This document shows, piece after piece, positions 7,710-14,963 of a stretch of DNA of 20,161 bases. The notes under the pieces were generated by a model. It was not told the origin of the DNA. It did no database searches and was given only the letters and a program-made list of their open reading frames with translations. Positions within the stretch are counted from its first letter, which is position 1. Each line of letters opens with the position of its first letter. The position numbers and the translations under genes are program-made. Origin of the DNA: an uncultured Collinsella sp. (GTDB lineage: Bacteria; Actinomycetota; Coriobacteriia; Coriobacteriales; Coriobacteriaceae); contig CAUFRO010000037.1 in assembly GCA_959027945.1 (NCBI GenBank), forward strand, positions 1 through 20,161, written 5' to 3'.

Positions 7710-8200
7710 TCTACGCGCTTGGCCATCCAGACATGGGGTTGGCCCTCGTCTTCGTAATCTACCGGGGCAATTTGCGTGTAGCCCACCTTTGCATAGAGCG
7801 GTAGCACGTATTCCTGCGCATGCAGCTTAATAAGCTTAGCGCCGGCATCGCGTGCACACACAGCACTGGCCTCGACAATCGCACTCGCCAGTCCGCGACG
7901 ACGCATAGCCGGCAGCACGGCGACGCGCCCCATAATGTAGGCCTCCCCCGCCGCAACGCCTTCGTCCATGTCGCATGCCGGCAACACCGGGGCCTCTGCG
8001 TCAGCCACGCGCTCAAGCTCCTCGGGAAACACGCGCGAGCAACCGGCAAGCTCGCCGTCTACATAGAGCGTCACATGAATGCAGTTCTGATCCTCGTCGA
8101 TAGCGTCGAACTCATTCTCGTAGCCCTGCTCGTCCATAAAAACGACGCGGCGCACCAACGCCGCGTCATCAAAGCATCCCGTCTTAAGTTGGATATCCAT
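7700..8200 (-). CDS. GNAT-family N-acetyltransferase, ElaA/YjcF-like
   Basis: A predicted cytosolic acetyl-CoA-dependent acetyltransferase of 166 residues, substrate unknown. The N-terminal stretch VRRVVFMDEQGYENEFDAIDEDQ (16-38) is typical of the ElaA/YjcF branch. GRVAVLPAMRRRGLASAIV (91-109) is the acetyl-CoA pyrophosphate-binding motif (R/Q-x-x-G-x-A form), and YAKVGY (136-141) is the usual late GNAT motif. I chose the ATG at 8200, with AAAGGG about 6 bases upstream; an in-frame TTG at 8218 lacks such support. It lies between the CpsB-type phosphatase and htpG on the same strand. Both flanks carry GGGAC-type repeat pieces (8222-8241 and 7661-7709), which suggests it may have been inserted into an older arrangement. 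Confidence 0.88.
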   Translation of the reverse strand: MDIQLKTGCFDDAALVRRVVFMDEQGYENEFDAIDEDQNCIHVTLYVDGELAGCSRVFPEELERVADAEAPVLPACDMDEGVAAGEAYIMGRVAVLPAMRRRGLASAIVEASAVCARDAGAKLIKLHAQEYVLPLYAKVGYTQIAPVDYEDEGQPHVWMAKRVDGR

Positions 8201-8239
8201 GGCTGCCCTTTCATTCAATGCGAACGTTAGGGACAGATA

Positions 8240-8890
8240 TTAGCGAAAATGAGCTCCGCGCACGCTAAACTTCGCGCGAGCCTTCGCCAGGCAGTCGTAA
8301 TGACCCACGTTATGGGCATCGCTCGCGATGAAGCTGTACAGGTTCTGATCGAACAGGCGCTGTGCCGGCTTTTTTTCGCGACCAAAGCGACCGCCGGCAA
8401 TAAAGTCCGCCGAAGCCTGCAGCTTGCAGCCCATATCGACCAGGCGCTCCGCCACGCTTACATCCTTTTGAACCGCACGATAGCGCTCAGGATGAGCGAT
8501 GATCACCTGGTAGCCACGGCACTGCAAATCGTAAATCGTGTTCTCGTACTCTCTAAACGCATACGCATCGGCATGCGTCGAAAGCTCGAGCAGAAACTCG
8601 TTGGTTCCATCGAAATGCAAGTGCTCCGCGGCATCGATACCAAGTTCAACGAGCTTTCGATGGTTGACCTCGAAGCCCATCTGGAGCGGAAAACCGTCAG
8701 CGTTATCACGCAGCAGTTCAAAGGCATCCCACATCTTGTCGTAATCAAAATAGGGATCACGGCAGTGAGGAGTGCAAACGATTCTGGTTACACCGGCCCG
8801 CTTGGCAGCCTCGAGCATCGCCAAGCTCTCATCGAGATCGGCGGCGCCGTCGTCTACACCCGGCAAGATATGGCAATGAATGTCACGCAT
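8240..8890 (-). CDS. CpsB/CapC-type PHP phosphotyrosine phosphatase
   Basis: A metal-dependent (usually Mn2+) protein-tyrosine phosphatase of the PHP superfamily, 216 residues, matching CpsB/YwqE. Metal-ligand motifs are all present: DIHCHILPGVDDG (3-15, H5 and H7), TPH (40-42), GFE (72-74), HPER (133-136) and SDAH (190-193). The family removes phosphate from the tyrosine cluster of CpsD-type kinases, resetting polysaccharide assembly. That kinase is encoded immediately upstream (gap 17 bases), supporting the pairing. The ATG at 8890 has AAGG about 10 bases upstream. The gene stops just before a TATCTGTCCC repeat piece. Gene order is C-D-B rather than the B-C-D of pneumococcus. Confidence 0.94.
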   Translation of the reverse strand: MRDIHCHILPGVDDGAADLDESLAMLEAAKRAGVTRIVCTPHCRDPYFDYDKMWDAFELLRDNADGFPLQMGFEVNHRKLVELGIDAAEHLHFDGTNEFLLELSTHADAYAFREYENTIYDLQCRGYQVIIAHPERYRAVQKDVSVAERLVDMGCKLQASADFIAGGRFGREKKPAQRLFDQNLYSFIASDAHNVGHYDCLAKARAKFSVRGAHFR

Positions 8891-8907
8891 AGGTCAGCCT
8901 TAATCAA

Positions 8908-9645
8908 CTAAACGTTTGCTCGGTTGGTGAAGATGCCCTTTTTGGAAGTCCCCTGATCGTCCGAGCCCTTCTTCACCTTCTTACCGTCCTTGGTGTAGTA
9001 GGAGTAGTAGTACTCGCTGGTCTCGGTCTCGCAGTAGTTCATAACGGTACCGATGAGCTTGACCTTTTCGGACTTCTTAAGCTGGCCGATAGCGTTGAGT
9101 GCCTCCTCGCGCTTGGTGAAGTCCTCGCGCACCACGAACAGCGTACCGTCGGTCAGGCTGGCAATCTCGGCAGCATCGATGAAGGTGCCGACCGGGGGAG
9201 CATCAAAGATGACGTACTGGAACTTGGCGGACAGTGCCTTTACCAACTTGGCAAAGCGGTGAGAGACAATGATGTCGGCAGGATTGGGAATATGCGGCTC
9301 GGCATCGAGGAAGTAGAAGTTCTTCTGACCCGTCTCGACAATTGCCTGGTCAATGGAGATCTGCTCGGAAAGGACCGCATAGAGTCCGCCGCGCGAACGA
9401 ACGCCGAGCATATCGGAAAGGGACCTGCGGCGCATATCGGCCTCGACCAGGAGCACGGACTTGCCGCTCGTGGCGATAGCCTGGGCAAGGTTGATGGAAA
9501 CCGTAGACTTGCCCTCGTTGGGAATCGAGGACGTGACGGTAATAGTGCGAATGGGGTCGTCCACGCTCGCAAAGCGGATGTTGGCCAGAAGGGTCTTGGC
9601 GGCATTCTGTACAACGAGCTTATCGGTGTTCTTTGCCTTAGCCAT
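8908..9645 (-). CDS. CpsD/CapB-type bacterial tyrosine kinase
   Basis: A P-loop BY-kinase of 245 residues that autophosphorylates on C-terminal tyrosines and controls polysaccharide chain assembly with its membrane activator. Walker A is SSIPNEGKST (39-48), Walker A' VLLVEADMR (64-72), and Walker B lies in YVIFDAPP (144-151). The C-terminal cluster YYYSYY (212-217) is the expected phosphorylation site. The protein lacks membrane segments, as in Gram-positive systems where the activator is a separate protein. That activator is the gene directly upstream, whose TAA lies two bases before this ATG. AAAGGTGG, in the end of the upstream coding sequence, serves as Shine-Dalgarno, so translation is probably coupled. 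The tail is lysine-rich. Confidence 0.94.
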   Translation of the reverse strand: MAKAKNTDKLVVQNAAKTLLANIRFASVDDPIRTITVTSSIPNEGKSTVSINLAQAIATSGKSVLLVEADMRRRSLSDMLGVRSRGGLYAVLSEQISIDQAIVETGQKNFYFLDAEPHIPNPADIIVSHRFAKLVKALSAKFQYVIFDAPPVGTFIDAAEIASLTDGTLFVVREDFTKREEALNAIGQLKKSEKVKLIGTVMNYCETETSEYYYSYYTKDGKKVKKGSDDQGTSKKGIFTNRANV

Positions 9646-9647
9646 GC

Positions 9648-10304
9648 CTATTTACCACCTTTCATAGCCGGAATTCGGCCAACAACGGGAATGCCCAGGA
9701 GCTCTTCTGCCTCTTCGGCACCGCGGATGCGGGTATTGAGCATGTCTGCCAAAACGACATAGGCGACTGCGATAAAGATACCGGCGAGGAACGCGACAGC
9801 AACGTACAGCATACGCTTGGGACCGCTGGGGGCTTCGGGGGTCTTAGCCTCGTCGATAACGTTGATGCTCTGGGCAGCGCCGACGTTCTGAGCGACCGTA
9901 CTCACCGAGCTGGCCATGGCCTTTGCGACCTTAGCCGTCTCCTTGGCATCGGTGCCGGTAACCGAAAGCGTAATGACACGCGTGGTGGTCTCGGAGGAAA
10001 CAGACACCTTGTAGTCATCCAGATCGGTGAGGCCCAGTTCATTGGCTGCGCCGCTCTTAACGCTATCGCTATCCAGCAGCGTGGCGATATCGTTGGAAAG
10101 CATCTGACTCGCCGAGAGATCGTTGTAGCTCATCTGACCGCTATCGTCGGTCTTGGCGAGAATGTACATGCTCGTCGTCGCGGTATAGGTGTTGTCCATC
10201 GCAACGAAGGACACGATGCCCATGGCGATCGCGCAGACCACCGGAAGGGTGATGACCAGCTGAAGGTGCTTCTTCAGCAGCTGGAACAGTTCGAGAAGGG
10301 TCAT
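9648..10304 (-). CDS. Wzz/CpsC-family polysaccharide co-polymerase and kinase activator
   Basis: A membrane protein of 218 residues in the Wzz/CpsC/YveK family, which sets polysaccharide chain length and activates the partner tyrosine kinase. Two membrane helices frame an extracytoplasmic domain: about 15-36 (LVITLPVVCAIAMGIVSFVA) and about 165-187 (MLYVAVAFLAGIFIAVAYVV). A proline-containing segment (KTPEAPSGPK, 154-163) precedes the second helix, as is typical. The short cytosolic tail, with RIRGAEEAEELLGIPVVGRIP, is the expected kinase-contacting part. It is first in the Wzz-kinase-phosphatase operon. The ATG has AAAGG 8 bases upstream. No glycosyltransferase, flippase or polymerase gene follows in the window, so the polysaccharide controlled must be made elsewhere. 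Confidence 0.92.
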   Translation of the reverse strand: MTLLELFQLLKKHLQLVITLPVVCAIAMGIVSFVAMDNTYTATTSMYILAKTDDSGQMSYNDLSASQMLSNDIATLLDSDSVKSGAANELGLTDLDDYKVSVSSETTTRVITLSVTGTDAKETAKVAKAMASSVSTVAQNVGAAQSINVIDEAKTPEAPSGPKRMLYVAVAFLAGIFIAVAYVVLADMLNTRIRGAEEAEELLGIPVVGRIPAMKGGK

Positions 10305-10445
10305 GCAGCTTGCCTTTCATTTCCCCAGTTCGGATTGACAAAACTGTCCGTATGTTATCGCATCTTTTTACCGAGACCAAACTCTATACATAAGAAACAG
10401 GCTCTCCTGTAAAAATGTCGGAAGCAATCGTAAAATTGCACAACA

Positions 10446-10474
10446 ACGCCGCACCCGAAAGTCAAATGCGGCGT
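10446..10474 (-). terminator. Probable terminator after the PhoR-like kinase
   Basis: ACGCCGCA (minus strand, 10474-10467) pairs with TGCGGCGT (10453-10446) as an 8-bp stem around a 13-base loop. A T-rich stretch follows (TTGTTGTG, then AATTTTA). It begins 26 bases past the histidine kinase stop, as expected for the end of the pstB-regulator-kinase unit. The remaining 10305-10445 should hold the promoter of the CpsC/D/B operon. I see only a weak -10 (TATGTA or TATAGA on minus) and an ACAGG/CCTGT repeat there. Confidence 0.6.
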
Positions 10475-10499
10475 CTGCATCAATATCTATGTTATATCG

Positions 10500-11924
10500 C
10501 TATGCGAATGGCTCGTCCTGCTGTATGGGAAACGTCACCGTAATGGTGGTTCCCACGCCCAACTCGCTCGACAGATCGAGCGTGGCGTGATGATACAGGG
10601 CCGCATGCTTGACAATGGCAAGCCCCAGACCGGTTCCGCCGCGTGCCTTGGACCTACTCTTGTCCACGCGATAGAACCGCTCAAATACCTTGCCCTGTTC
10701 TTCAGACGCGATACCGATTCCCGTGTCGGCGACCGCAAGGAACGGATGGCCTTCGTCGTTGGTGCCGCACTGCAGCGTAACCGTACCGCCGGGTCGATTG
10801 TAGCGGATGGCGTTGCTTGCCAGATTATAGATGAGCTCGTCAATCAAGCGCGACACGCCCTCGATGACCACAGGCTTGGTCTCATGACTTATCGTCACAT
10901 TCGCCTGACGGGCGACCTGTTCAAGACGCTGCTCGACCGCGTAGATGGCACGCGAGAGCTCAATAGGCTCCGTGGACCCAATGGGCACCGCCTCGCCCTC
11001 AGCTGCACGCTCGGCCTCATCCAAGTTAGACAGCGTAAGGATATCGTTGACAAGCGCTGCCAAGCGGCCCGCCTCACGATAGATGCGACCGCCAAAGTTG
11101 CGCAGGTCGCCCTCGCCCTCGACCATGCCGTTTGCGATGAGCTCGGCATAGCCCGAAATCGCCGTAAGCGGCGTCTTGAGCTCATGGGTGATATTCGCCG
11201 TGAACTCGCGGCGCATACGGTCGTTGTCCGCCAGCACCGCCATTTGGCGCTTGAGCTCCTGGCGCTGCGACTCAATACGCTCAAGCATGGGGACCATCTC
11301 GGCATAGGCGTGCTCATAGCTACGGCGTGGGTGGTCCAAATCCACCTCTTGCAAAGGCGCGATGATGGCACGGGACTCGCGGCGCGCCATAAAAAACGAG
11401 AGTACCGCACCCGCTGCTGCGATAAGCAGCATCGGCGCCACCATCGACAGCAAAATCGCCGCAACGCCAGGCTGGGCCTGCGCCAAGCGGACAACCTGGC
11501 CGTTATCAAGGGCGACGGCGCGATACAGCATAATCTCGTCGAGCGTAGAGCTTGCGCGCTCCGCGGAACCCGAACCACTCTCAAAGGCCTCGATGACCTC
11601 GGGGCGATCGCCATGGTTGGGCAGTGTGGAAGGCGGCGCCTCGTTGTCGTAGGCAACCGATCCATCCTTGTTAATCAGCGTGATGCGCAAGTCCTCTCGA
11701 TCGAGGCTACGCAAGAACGGGATGGGCTCCTGCTGCTCGTCGAGGGCGGCAGCAATGAGCTCGGTTTCTTGCGCCAGGTTGGCACTCGTGGCATCCGCCA
11801 AGGTGTTTTGCACAAAGAACGCACCCAGCACCGTAAACGCCACGATAACCGCCATGGCGCAGACAAAGATCGTCACAAAAACGCGGTGCGACAGCGTATG
11901 TTTTCCCTGGGGGGCGAAGACCAC
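10500..11924 (-). CDS. PhoR-like sensor histidine kinase
   Basis: A membrane histidine kinase of 474 residues. Membrane helices at about 15-37 and 156-179 enclose an extracytoplasmic sensor of about 115 residues. A linker (about 180-235) leads to the HisKA box FTANITHELKTPLTAISGYA, with H247 as the expected phosphorylated residue. The HATPase domain has the N box (N371), DTGIG (400-404) and GGTGLGL (429-435). It starts with GTG three bases past the regulator's stop, with GGAGG in the regulator's last codons as Shine-Dalgarno. This tight arrangement marks the two as a pair. PstB just upstream suggests phosphate sensing, as in PhoR. The similar extracytoplasmic layout of Bacillus-type PhoR fits, but the signal is inferred from context only. 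Confidence 0.93.
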   Translation of the reverse strand: MVFAPQGKHTLSHRVFVTIFVCAMAVIVAFTVLGAFFVQNTLADATSANLAQETELIAAALDEQQEPIPFLRSLDREDLRITLINKDGSVAYDNEAPPSTLPNHGDRPEVIEAFESGSGSAERASSTLDEIMLYRAVALDNGQVVRLAQAQPGVAAILLSMVAPMLLIAAAGAVLSFFMARRESRAIIAPLQEVDLDHPRRSYEHAYAEMVPMLERIESQRQELKRQMAVLADNDRMRREFTANITHELKTPLTAISGYAELIANGMVEGEGDLRNFGGRIYREAGRLAALVNDILTLSNLDEAERAAEGEAVPIGSTEPIELSRAIYAVEQRLEQVARQANVTISHETKPVVIEGVSRLIDELIYNLASNAIRYNRPGGTVTLQCGTNDEGHPFLAVADTGIGIASEEQGKVFERFYRVDKSRSKARGGTGLGLAIVKHAALYHHATLDLSSELGVGTTITVTFPIQQDEPFA

Positions 11925-11927
11925 GGG

Positions 11928-12656
11928 TTACTCCTCCGATGCGGTGGCCGCGGTGTCGTCACCTTCGGCACCATCACCGGCAGAAGGCTCGGCCAAGCGG
12001 TAGCCCACGCCGCGCACGGTCTCGATGGCGCTGGCATGCTCGCCCAGTTTTTGGCGAAGCGTCTGCACGTGCACGTCAACGGTGCGCGAACCGCCGTCGA
12101 AGTCCCAGCCCCACACGCTCTGCAGCAACGACTCGCGGGTAAAGACCACGCCGGGCTTGCGCATGAGGTACTCGAGCAGGTCGAACTCGCGCAGGGTGAG
12201 CTTAAGCGACTCGCCGGCAACAGTCACCTCACGATGGCTGGGCGAGAGCACGATGTCGCCCACGCTGAGCACATCGCTTGCCTGTTTGACCATGCCGCCG
12301 CGACGCAGCAGTGCGCGGCAGCGGCTGGCGAGCTCCATGAGCGAAAACGGCTTAGTCAGGTAATCGTCGGCACCGCCATCGAGCGCCATCACCTTGTCGA
12401 GCTCGGTATCCTTGGCGGTAAGCATCATGATGGGCACCGTCGCCGTCAGGCGATCGGCACGCAGTCGACGCATAATCGCCAAGCCATCGGTATCGGGCAG
12501 CATGATGTCGAGCAGGACGGCATCGGGTACCCGTCGCGCCACGGCAGCCTTAAACTCACCGTCGCACGAAAAGCCTTCGGCCTCAATCCCCTGCTTGCGC
12601 AGCGCATAGACCGTCAAATCCCTGATGTTGTCATCGTCCTCGACGTAATAGATCAT
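11928..12656 (-). CDS. PhoB/PhoP-like OmpR-family response regulator
   Basis: A DNA-binding response regulator of 242 residues. The receiver domain (1 to about 118) has the acidic pocket EDDD (6-9), phosphoacceptor D50 in LLDIMLPD, T80 and K102 (KPF). A winged-helix OmpR/PhoB domain follows (about 130-225), with LTLREFDLLEYLMRKPG and the recognition-helix region RTVDVHVQTLRQKLG. The last 18 residues or so are acidic and low complexity. I chose the ATG at 12656, which has AAAGGGG 7 bases upstream and gives the standard MIYYVEDD start; an ATG at 12680 is unsupported. It sits between pstB and the kinase. The perfect palindrome at 12697-12710 lies just upstream and could be a regulator or processing site. 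Confidence 0.95.
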   Translation of the reverse strand: MIYYVEDDDNIRDLTVYALRKQGIEAEGFSCDGEFKAAVARRVPDAVLLDIMLPDTDGLAIMRRLRADRLTATVPIMMLTAKDTELDKVMALDGGADDYLTKPFSLMELASRCRALLRRGGMVKQASDVLSVGDIVLSPSHREVTVAGESLKLTLREFDLLEYLMRKPGVVFTRESLLQSVWGWDFDGGSRTVDVHVQTLRQKLGEHASAIETVRGVGYRLAEPSAGDGAEGDDTAATASEE

Positions 12657-12696
12657 GTTGAACCCCTTTGCGGCCGGCATGACCGCATCTTAACCC

Positions 12697-12710
12697 TAAA
12701 GGTACCTTTA
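12697..12710. promoter_or_regulatory. Perfect 14-bp palindrome between pstB and the regulator
   Basis: TAAAGGTACCTTTA reads the same on both strands. It lies 10 bases past the pstB stop and about 40 bases before the regulator's start. No other strong site fills this short gap. It could be a dimeric regulator's operator or a small mRNA hairpin that sets the ratio of pstB to regulator. Which one cannot be told from sequence. Confidence 0.4.
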
Positions 12711-12720
12711 CTAGATGGTA

Positions 12721-13596
12721 TCAGCCAAAACGCCCCGTCAAATAATCCGCCGTGCGCGGATCGGTCGGATTCTTGAAGAGTTGCGCGGTGGGCGCGTGCT
12801 CCACCAGCTCACCCAGCAAAAAGAATGCGACCGAATCGGAGATACGCGCCGCCTGCTGCATATTGTGCGTAACGACCACGAGCGTGCAGGTCTCTTTGAG
12901 CTCGCAGGCCAGCTGCTCCACCACCAGCGTCGATACGGGATCGAGTGCCGAGGTCGGCTCGTCCATCAGCAGAATGTCGGGCTGCACGGCAAGTGCGCGG
13001 GCGATGCACAGGCGCTGCTGCTGGCCGCCCGAAAGACCCAGACCCGACTCTTTGAGCTTGTCCTTGGCCTCGTCCCACAGGGCGGCGCGTCGCAGGGAGT
13101 CTTCGACCAGCTCGTCGAGCACGACGCGATCGCGCACTCCCATTCCGCGCGGACCATACGCGACGTTGTCGTAGATGCTCATGGGAAACGGGTTGGGGCG
13201 CTGGAACACCATGCCCACGCGCTGGCGAAGGCGGCAGATGTCGTAGTCGCCCAGGATATCTTGACCATCGAGCGCAATCTTGCCCTCGATTCGGCAGTCC
13301 TTGATGCCGTCGTTCATGCGGTTAAAGCAGCGCAGCAACGTGGACTTTCCGCAGCCCGAAGGCCCGATGAACGAGGTAATCTGCTTGTCGCGGATCTTAA
13401 TATTCACGTCCTTGAGCGCATGGTGGTCGCCATAGAACAGGTCGAGGCCCTCAACATCGATTCGCGTCGGCGAGGCGGCAAGATCCTCTGCCGTGGGGCG
13501 AGTCGCATCCCCAACCTCGCGCTCGTGCGCGGCCTCGGCCTGCGCTTTCATGAGTTCTTCAAGCTCCGTGGGCTCCACAGCCGCAGCAGCCGTCAT
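12721..13596 (-). CDS. pstB: Phosphate ABC transporter ATP-binding protein PstB
   Basis: ATPase subunit of the PstSCAB high-affinity phosphate importer, 291 residues from the ATG at 13596. Walker A is GPSGCGKST (78-86), the Q-loop lies in VFQRPNPFPMSIYDNVAYGPR, the signature is LSGGQQQR (188-195), Walker B is ILLMDEPTSALDP (208-220), and the switch histidine is H244. FQRPNPFPMSIYDN and the LLRCFNRMND segment are PstB hallmarks. About 45 residues of Ala/Glu-rich sequence precede the core, longer than usual. An in-frame GTG at 13611 is possible, but GGAGG sits 8 bases before the ATG and overlaps that GTG. The permease genes pstC and pstA and the binding protein pstS are absent from the window. 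It heads a unit with a two-component pair. Confidence 0.97.
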   Translation of the reverse strand: MTAAAAVEPTELEELMKAQAEAAHEREVGDATRPTAEDLAASPTRIDVEGLDLFYGDHHALKDVNIKIRDKQITSFIGPSGCGKSTLLRCFNRMNDGIKDCRIEGKIALDGQDILGDYDICRLRQRVGMVFQRPNPFPMSIYDNVAYGPRGMGVRDRVVLDELVEDSLRRAALWDEAKDKLKESGLGLSGGQQQRLCIARALAVQPDILLMDEPTSALDPVSTLVVEQLACELKETCTLVVVTHNMQQAARISDSVAFFLLGELVEHAPTAQLFKNPTDPRTADYLTGRFG

Positions 13597-13651
13597 ACCG
13601 CATACCTCCACATCGATATCAATTCAGCAGTATCGATAGTAGGAATCGCGG

Positions 13652-13689
13652 CTCATATGCACGTGAGCGCATTGTCAAGTGTTTGTAAG
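13652..13689 (-). promoter_or_regulatory. Candidate pstB promoter with PHO-box-like repeat
   Basis: On the minus strand a perfect -35, TTGACA (13678-13673), is followed 15 bases later by a weak -10, TATGAG (13657-13652). CTTACA and CTTGACA recur at a 10-base interval (13689 and 13679). That resembles the TTAACA-type direct repeats bound by PhoP in Bacillus. A regulator-bound promoter just outside HK2's stop (13700) fits the phosphate context. The motif match is by eye only. Confidence 0.4.
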
Positions 13690-13699
13690 GGCACACTGG

Positions 13700-14938
13700 C
13701 TATGCGGCGGGCAGCTCGATGGTGAATATCGTGTGTTCGGGCGTCGATTCACATGCAACGGTACCGCCGTGCGCGCATACGATCTCCTTGGCGATGGCAA
13801 GCCCCAGTCCAGCGCCGCCGCGATTGGTCGCACGCGCCGCATCCAGGCGATAGAACTTCTCAAAGATCACCTTGAGCTTTGGCTCGGGGATCGGATCGCC
13901 CTGGTTCACAAATCGTACGCGTACGCCACCGTCGCCCAAACGCCTGGCCTCGATCGTAATTGTCGAGCCTTCATAGCTATAGGCAACGGCGTTTTTCATG
14001 ATGTTATTGAATACGCGAGCCATCTTGTCGCCGTCCACGAGCACCGTCAGGTCCTCGCAGATATCAACCTGGGCTTCCTTGCGCTGTTCGTTGAGAATGG
14101 GATAGAACTCGTCGGCCACCTGCGCCAGCAATAGCCCCAAATCGACGTAAGCGCGGGTGAGCACGATATCGTGGAAATCAAAACGCGTGATGTCGAAAAA
14201 CTCCTCGATGAGCGCGTCGAGCCGATGGGCTTTGTCGAGCGCCACGCCCGTAAAGCGTGCACGCTGCTCAAGCGGCAAATCGGGAGCCTCCTGCAGGAGC
14301 GAAAGATAGCCCACCACGCTGGCAAGCGGCGTGCGCAGGTCGTGCGCCAGGTACGTAACCAGGTCATCTTTGCGATGCGATTCGTCGCGCAAGGCCTGTT
14401 GAACCTTACGCTCGCAATCGCGCGCCCGGTTGAGCGCACCCTCGGCCTCGAGAAAGTCGCCGTCGATGGTATCCCACGTGTCGGGGTTGTCGATCAGACG
14501 GTCCTGAATACGGGCGGCGATCACGCGGTCGGCACGCTGCTCGCCTTGCTCATAACCCTGGTAATACAGGGCACGCCCGCAAAAGAACAGGACACACACG
14601 GCGAGTGCCAGCACAAAGCCGAGCATGTTGAACACAAAGGCGGCATTAAAGAACACGGGCCCGCCAATACCGCCAAGCGCCATGGCCCCGATCGCCAGCG
14701 TAGTCGTCCACGCGGCACCGCCGATTACCACGCAGCGGCGAACGATTTCAAATCGATCGATCAGCAAGAAGCTAATGAGCAGAACTGCCAGGATACCAAC
14801 GATATTGTCAATGCCAATGAGTAGCAGACTCAGCAAAAAGAGCAGCACCGTCGCAAGCGCACGGTTGTCGACGACCGCCCTTATGTATTCAAAGAGTCGA
14901 TCGGGCACCTCGAATACCCGCCTATCGTCTTTTGTCAT
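13700..14938 (-). CDS. VanS-like sensor histidine kinase
   Basis: A membrane histidine kinase of 412 residues from the ATG at 14938 (a GTG at 14944 lies too close to the GGGGAAG ribosome site). The N-terminal 120 residues hold about four membrane helices with almost no extracytoplasmic domain. A linker follows, then the HisKA box YLAHDLRTPLASVVGYLSLL, with H199 as phosphorylation site. This closely resembles VanS (AHDLKTPLTSVIGYL). The HATPase domain has N316, a non-canonical G1 box NQGDPIP in place of DxGxG, then IFEKFYRLD and GGAGLGLAIAKEI. The VanS family from glycopeptide-resistance clusters shares that G1 variant, from memory. It follows the VanR-like regulator by 25 bases. No vanH, vanA or vanX genes are present, so this need not mean glycopeptide resistance. 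Confidence 0.9.
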   Translation of the reverse strand: MTKDDRRVFEVPDRLFEYIRAVVDNRALATVLLFLLSLLLIGIDNIVGILAVLLISFLLIDRFEIVRRCVVIGGAAWTTTLAIGAMALGGIGGPVFFNAAFVFNMLGFVLALAVCVLFFCGRALYYQGYEQGEQRADRVIAARIQDRLIDNPDTWDTIDGDFLEAEGALNRARDCERKVQQALRDESHRKDDLVTYLAHDLRTPLASVVGYLSLLQEAPDLPLEQRARFTGVALDKAHRLDALIEEFFDITRFDFHDIVLTRAYVDLGLLLAQVADEFYPILNEQRKEAQVDICEDLTVLVDGDKMARVFNNIMKNAVAYSYEGSTITIEARRLGDGGVRVRFVNQGDPIPEPKLKVIFEKFYRLDAARATNRGGAGLGLAIAKEIVCAHGGTVACESTPEHTIFTIELPAA

Positions 14939-14963
14939 ATCCACTTCCCCACCATCAAAGGCG

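Noticed and set aside
10587..12776. Open plus-strand frame of about 729 codons opposite the kinase and regulator
   Set aside because: Antisense to two clear two-component genes; composition is rich in Arg, His and Gln as expected from the reverse frame of GC-rich codons, with no domain or ribosome site.
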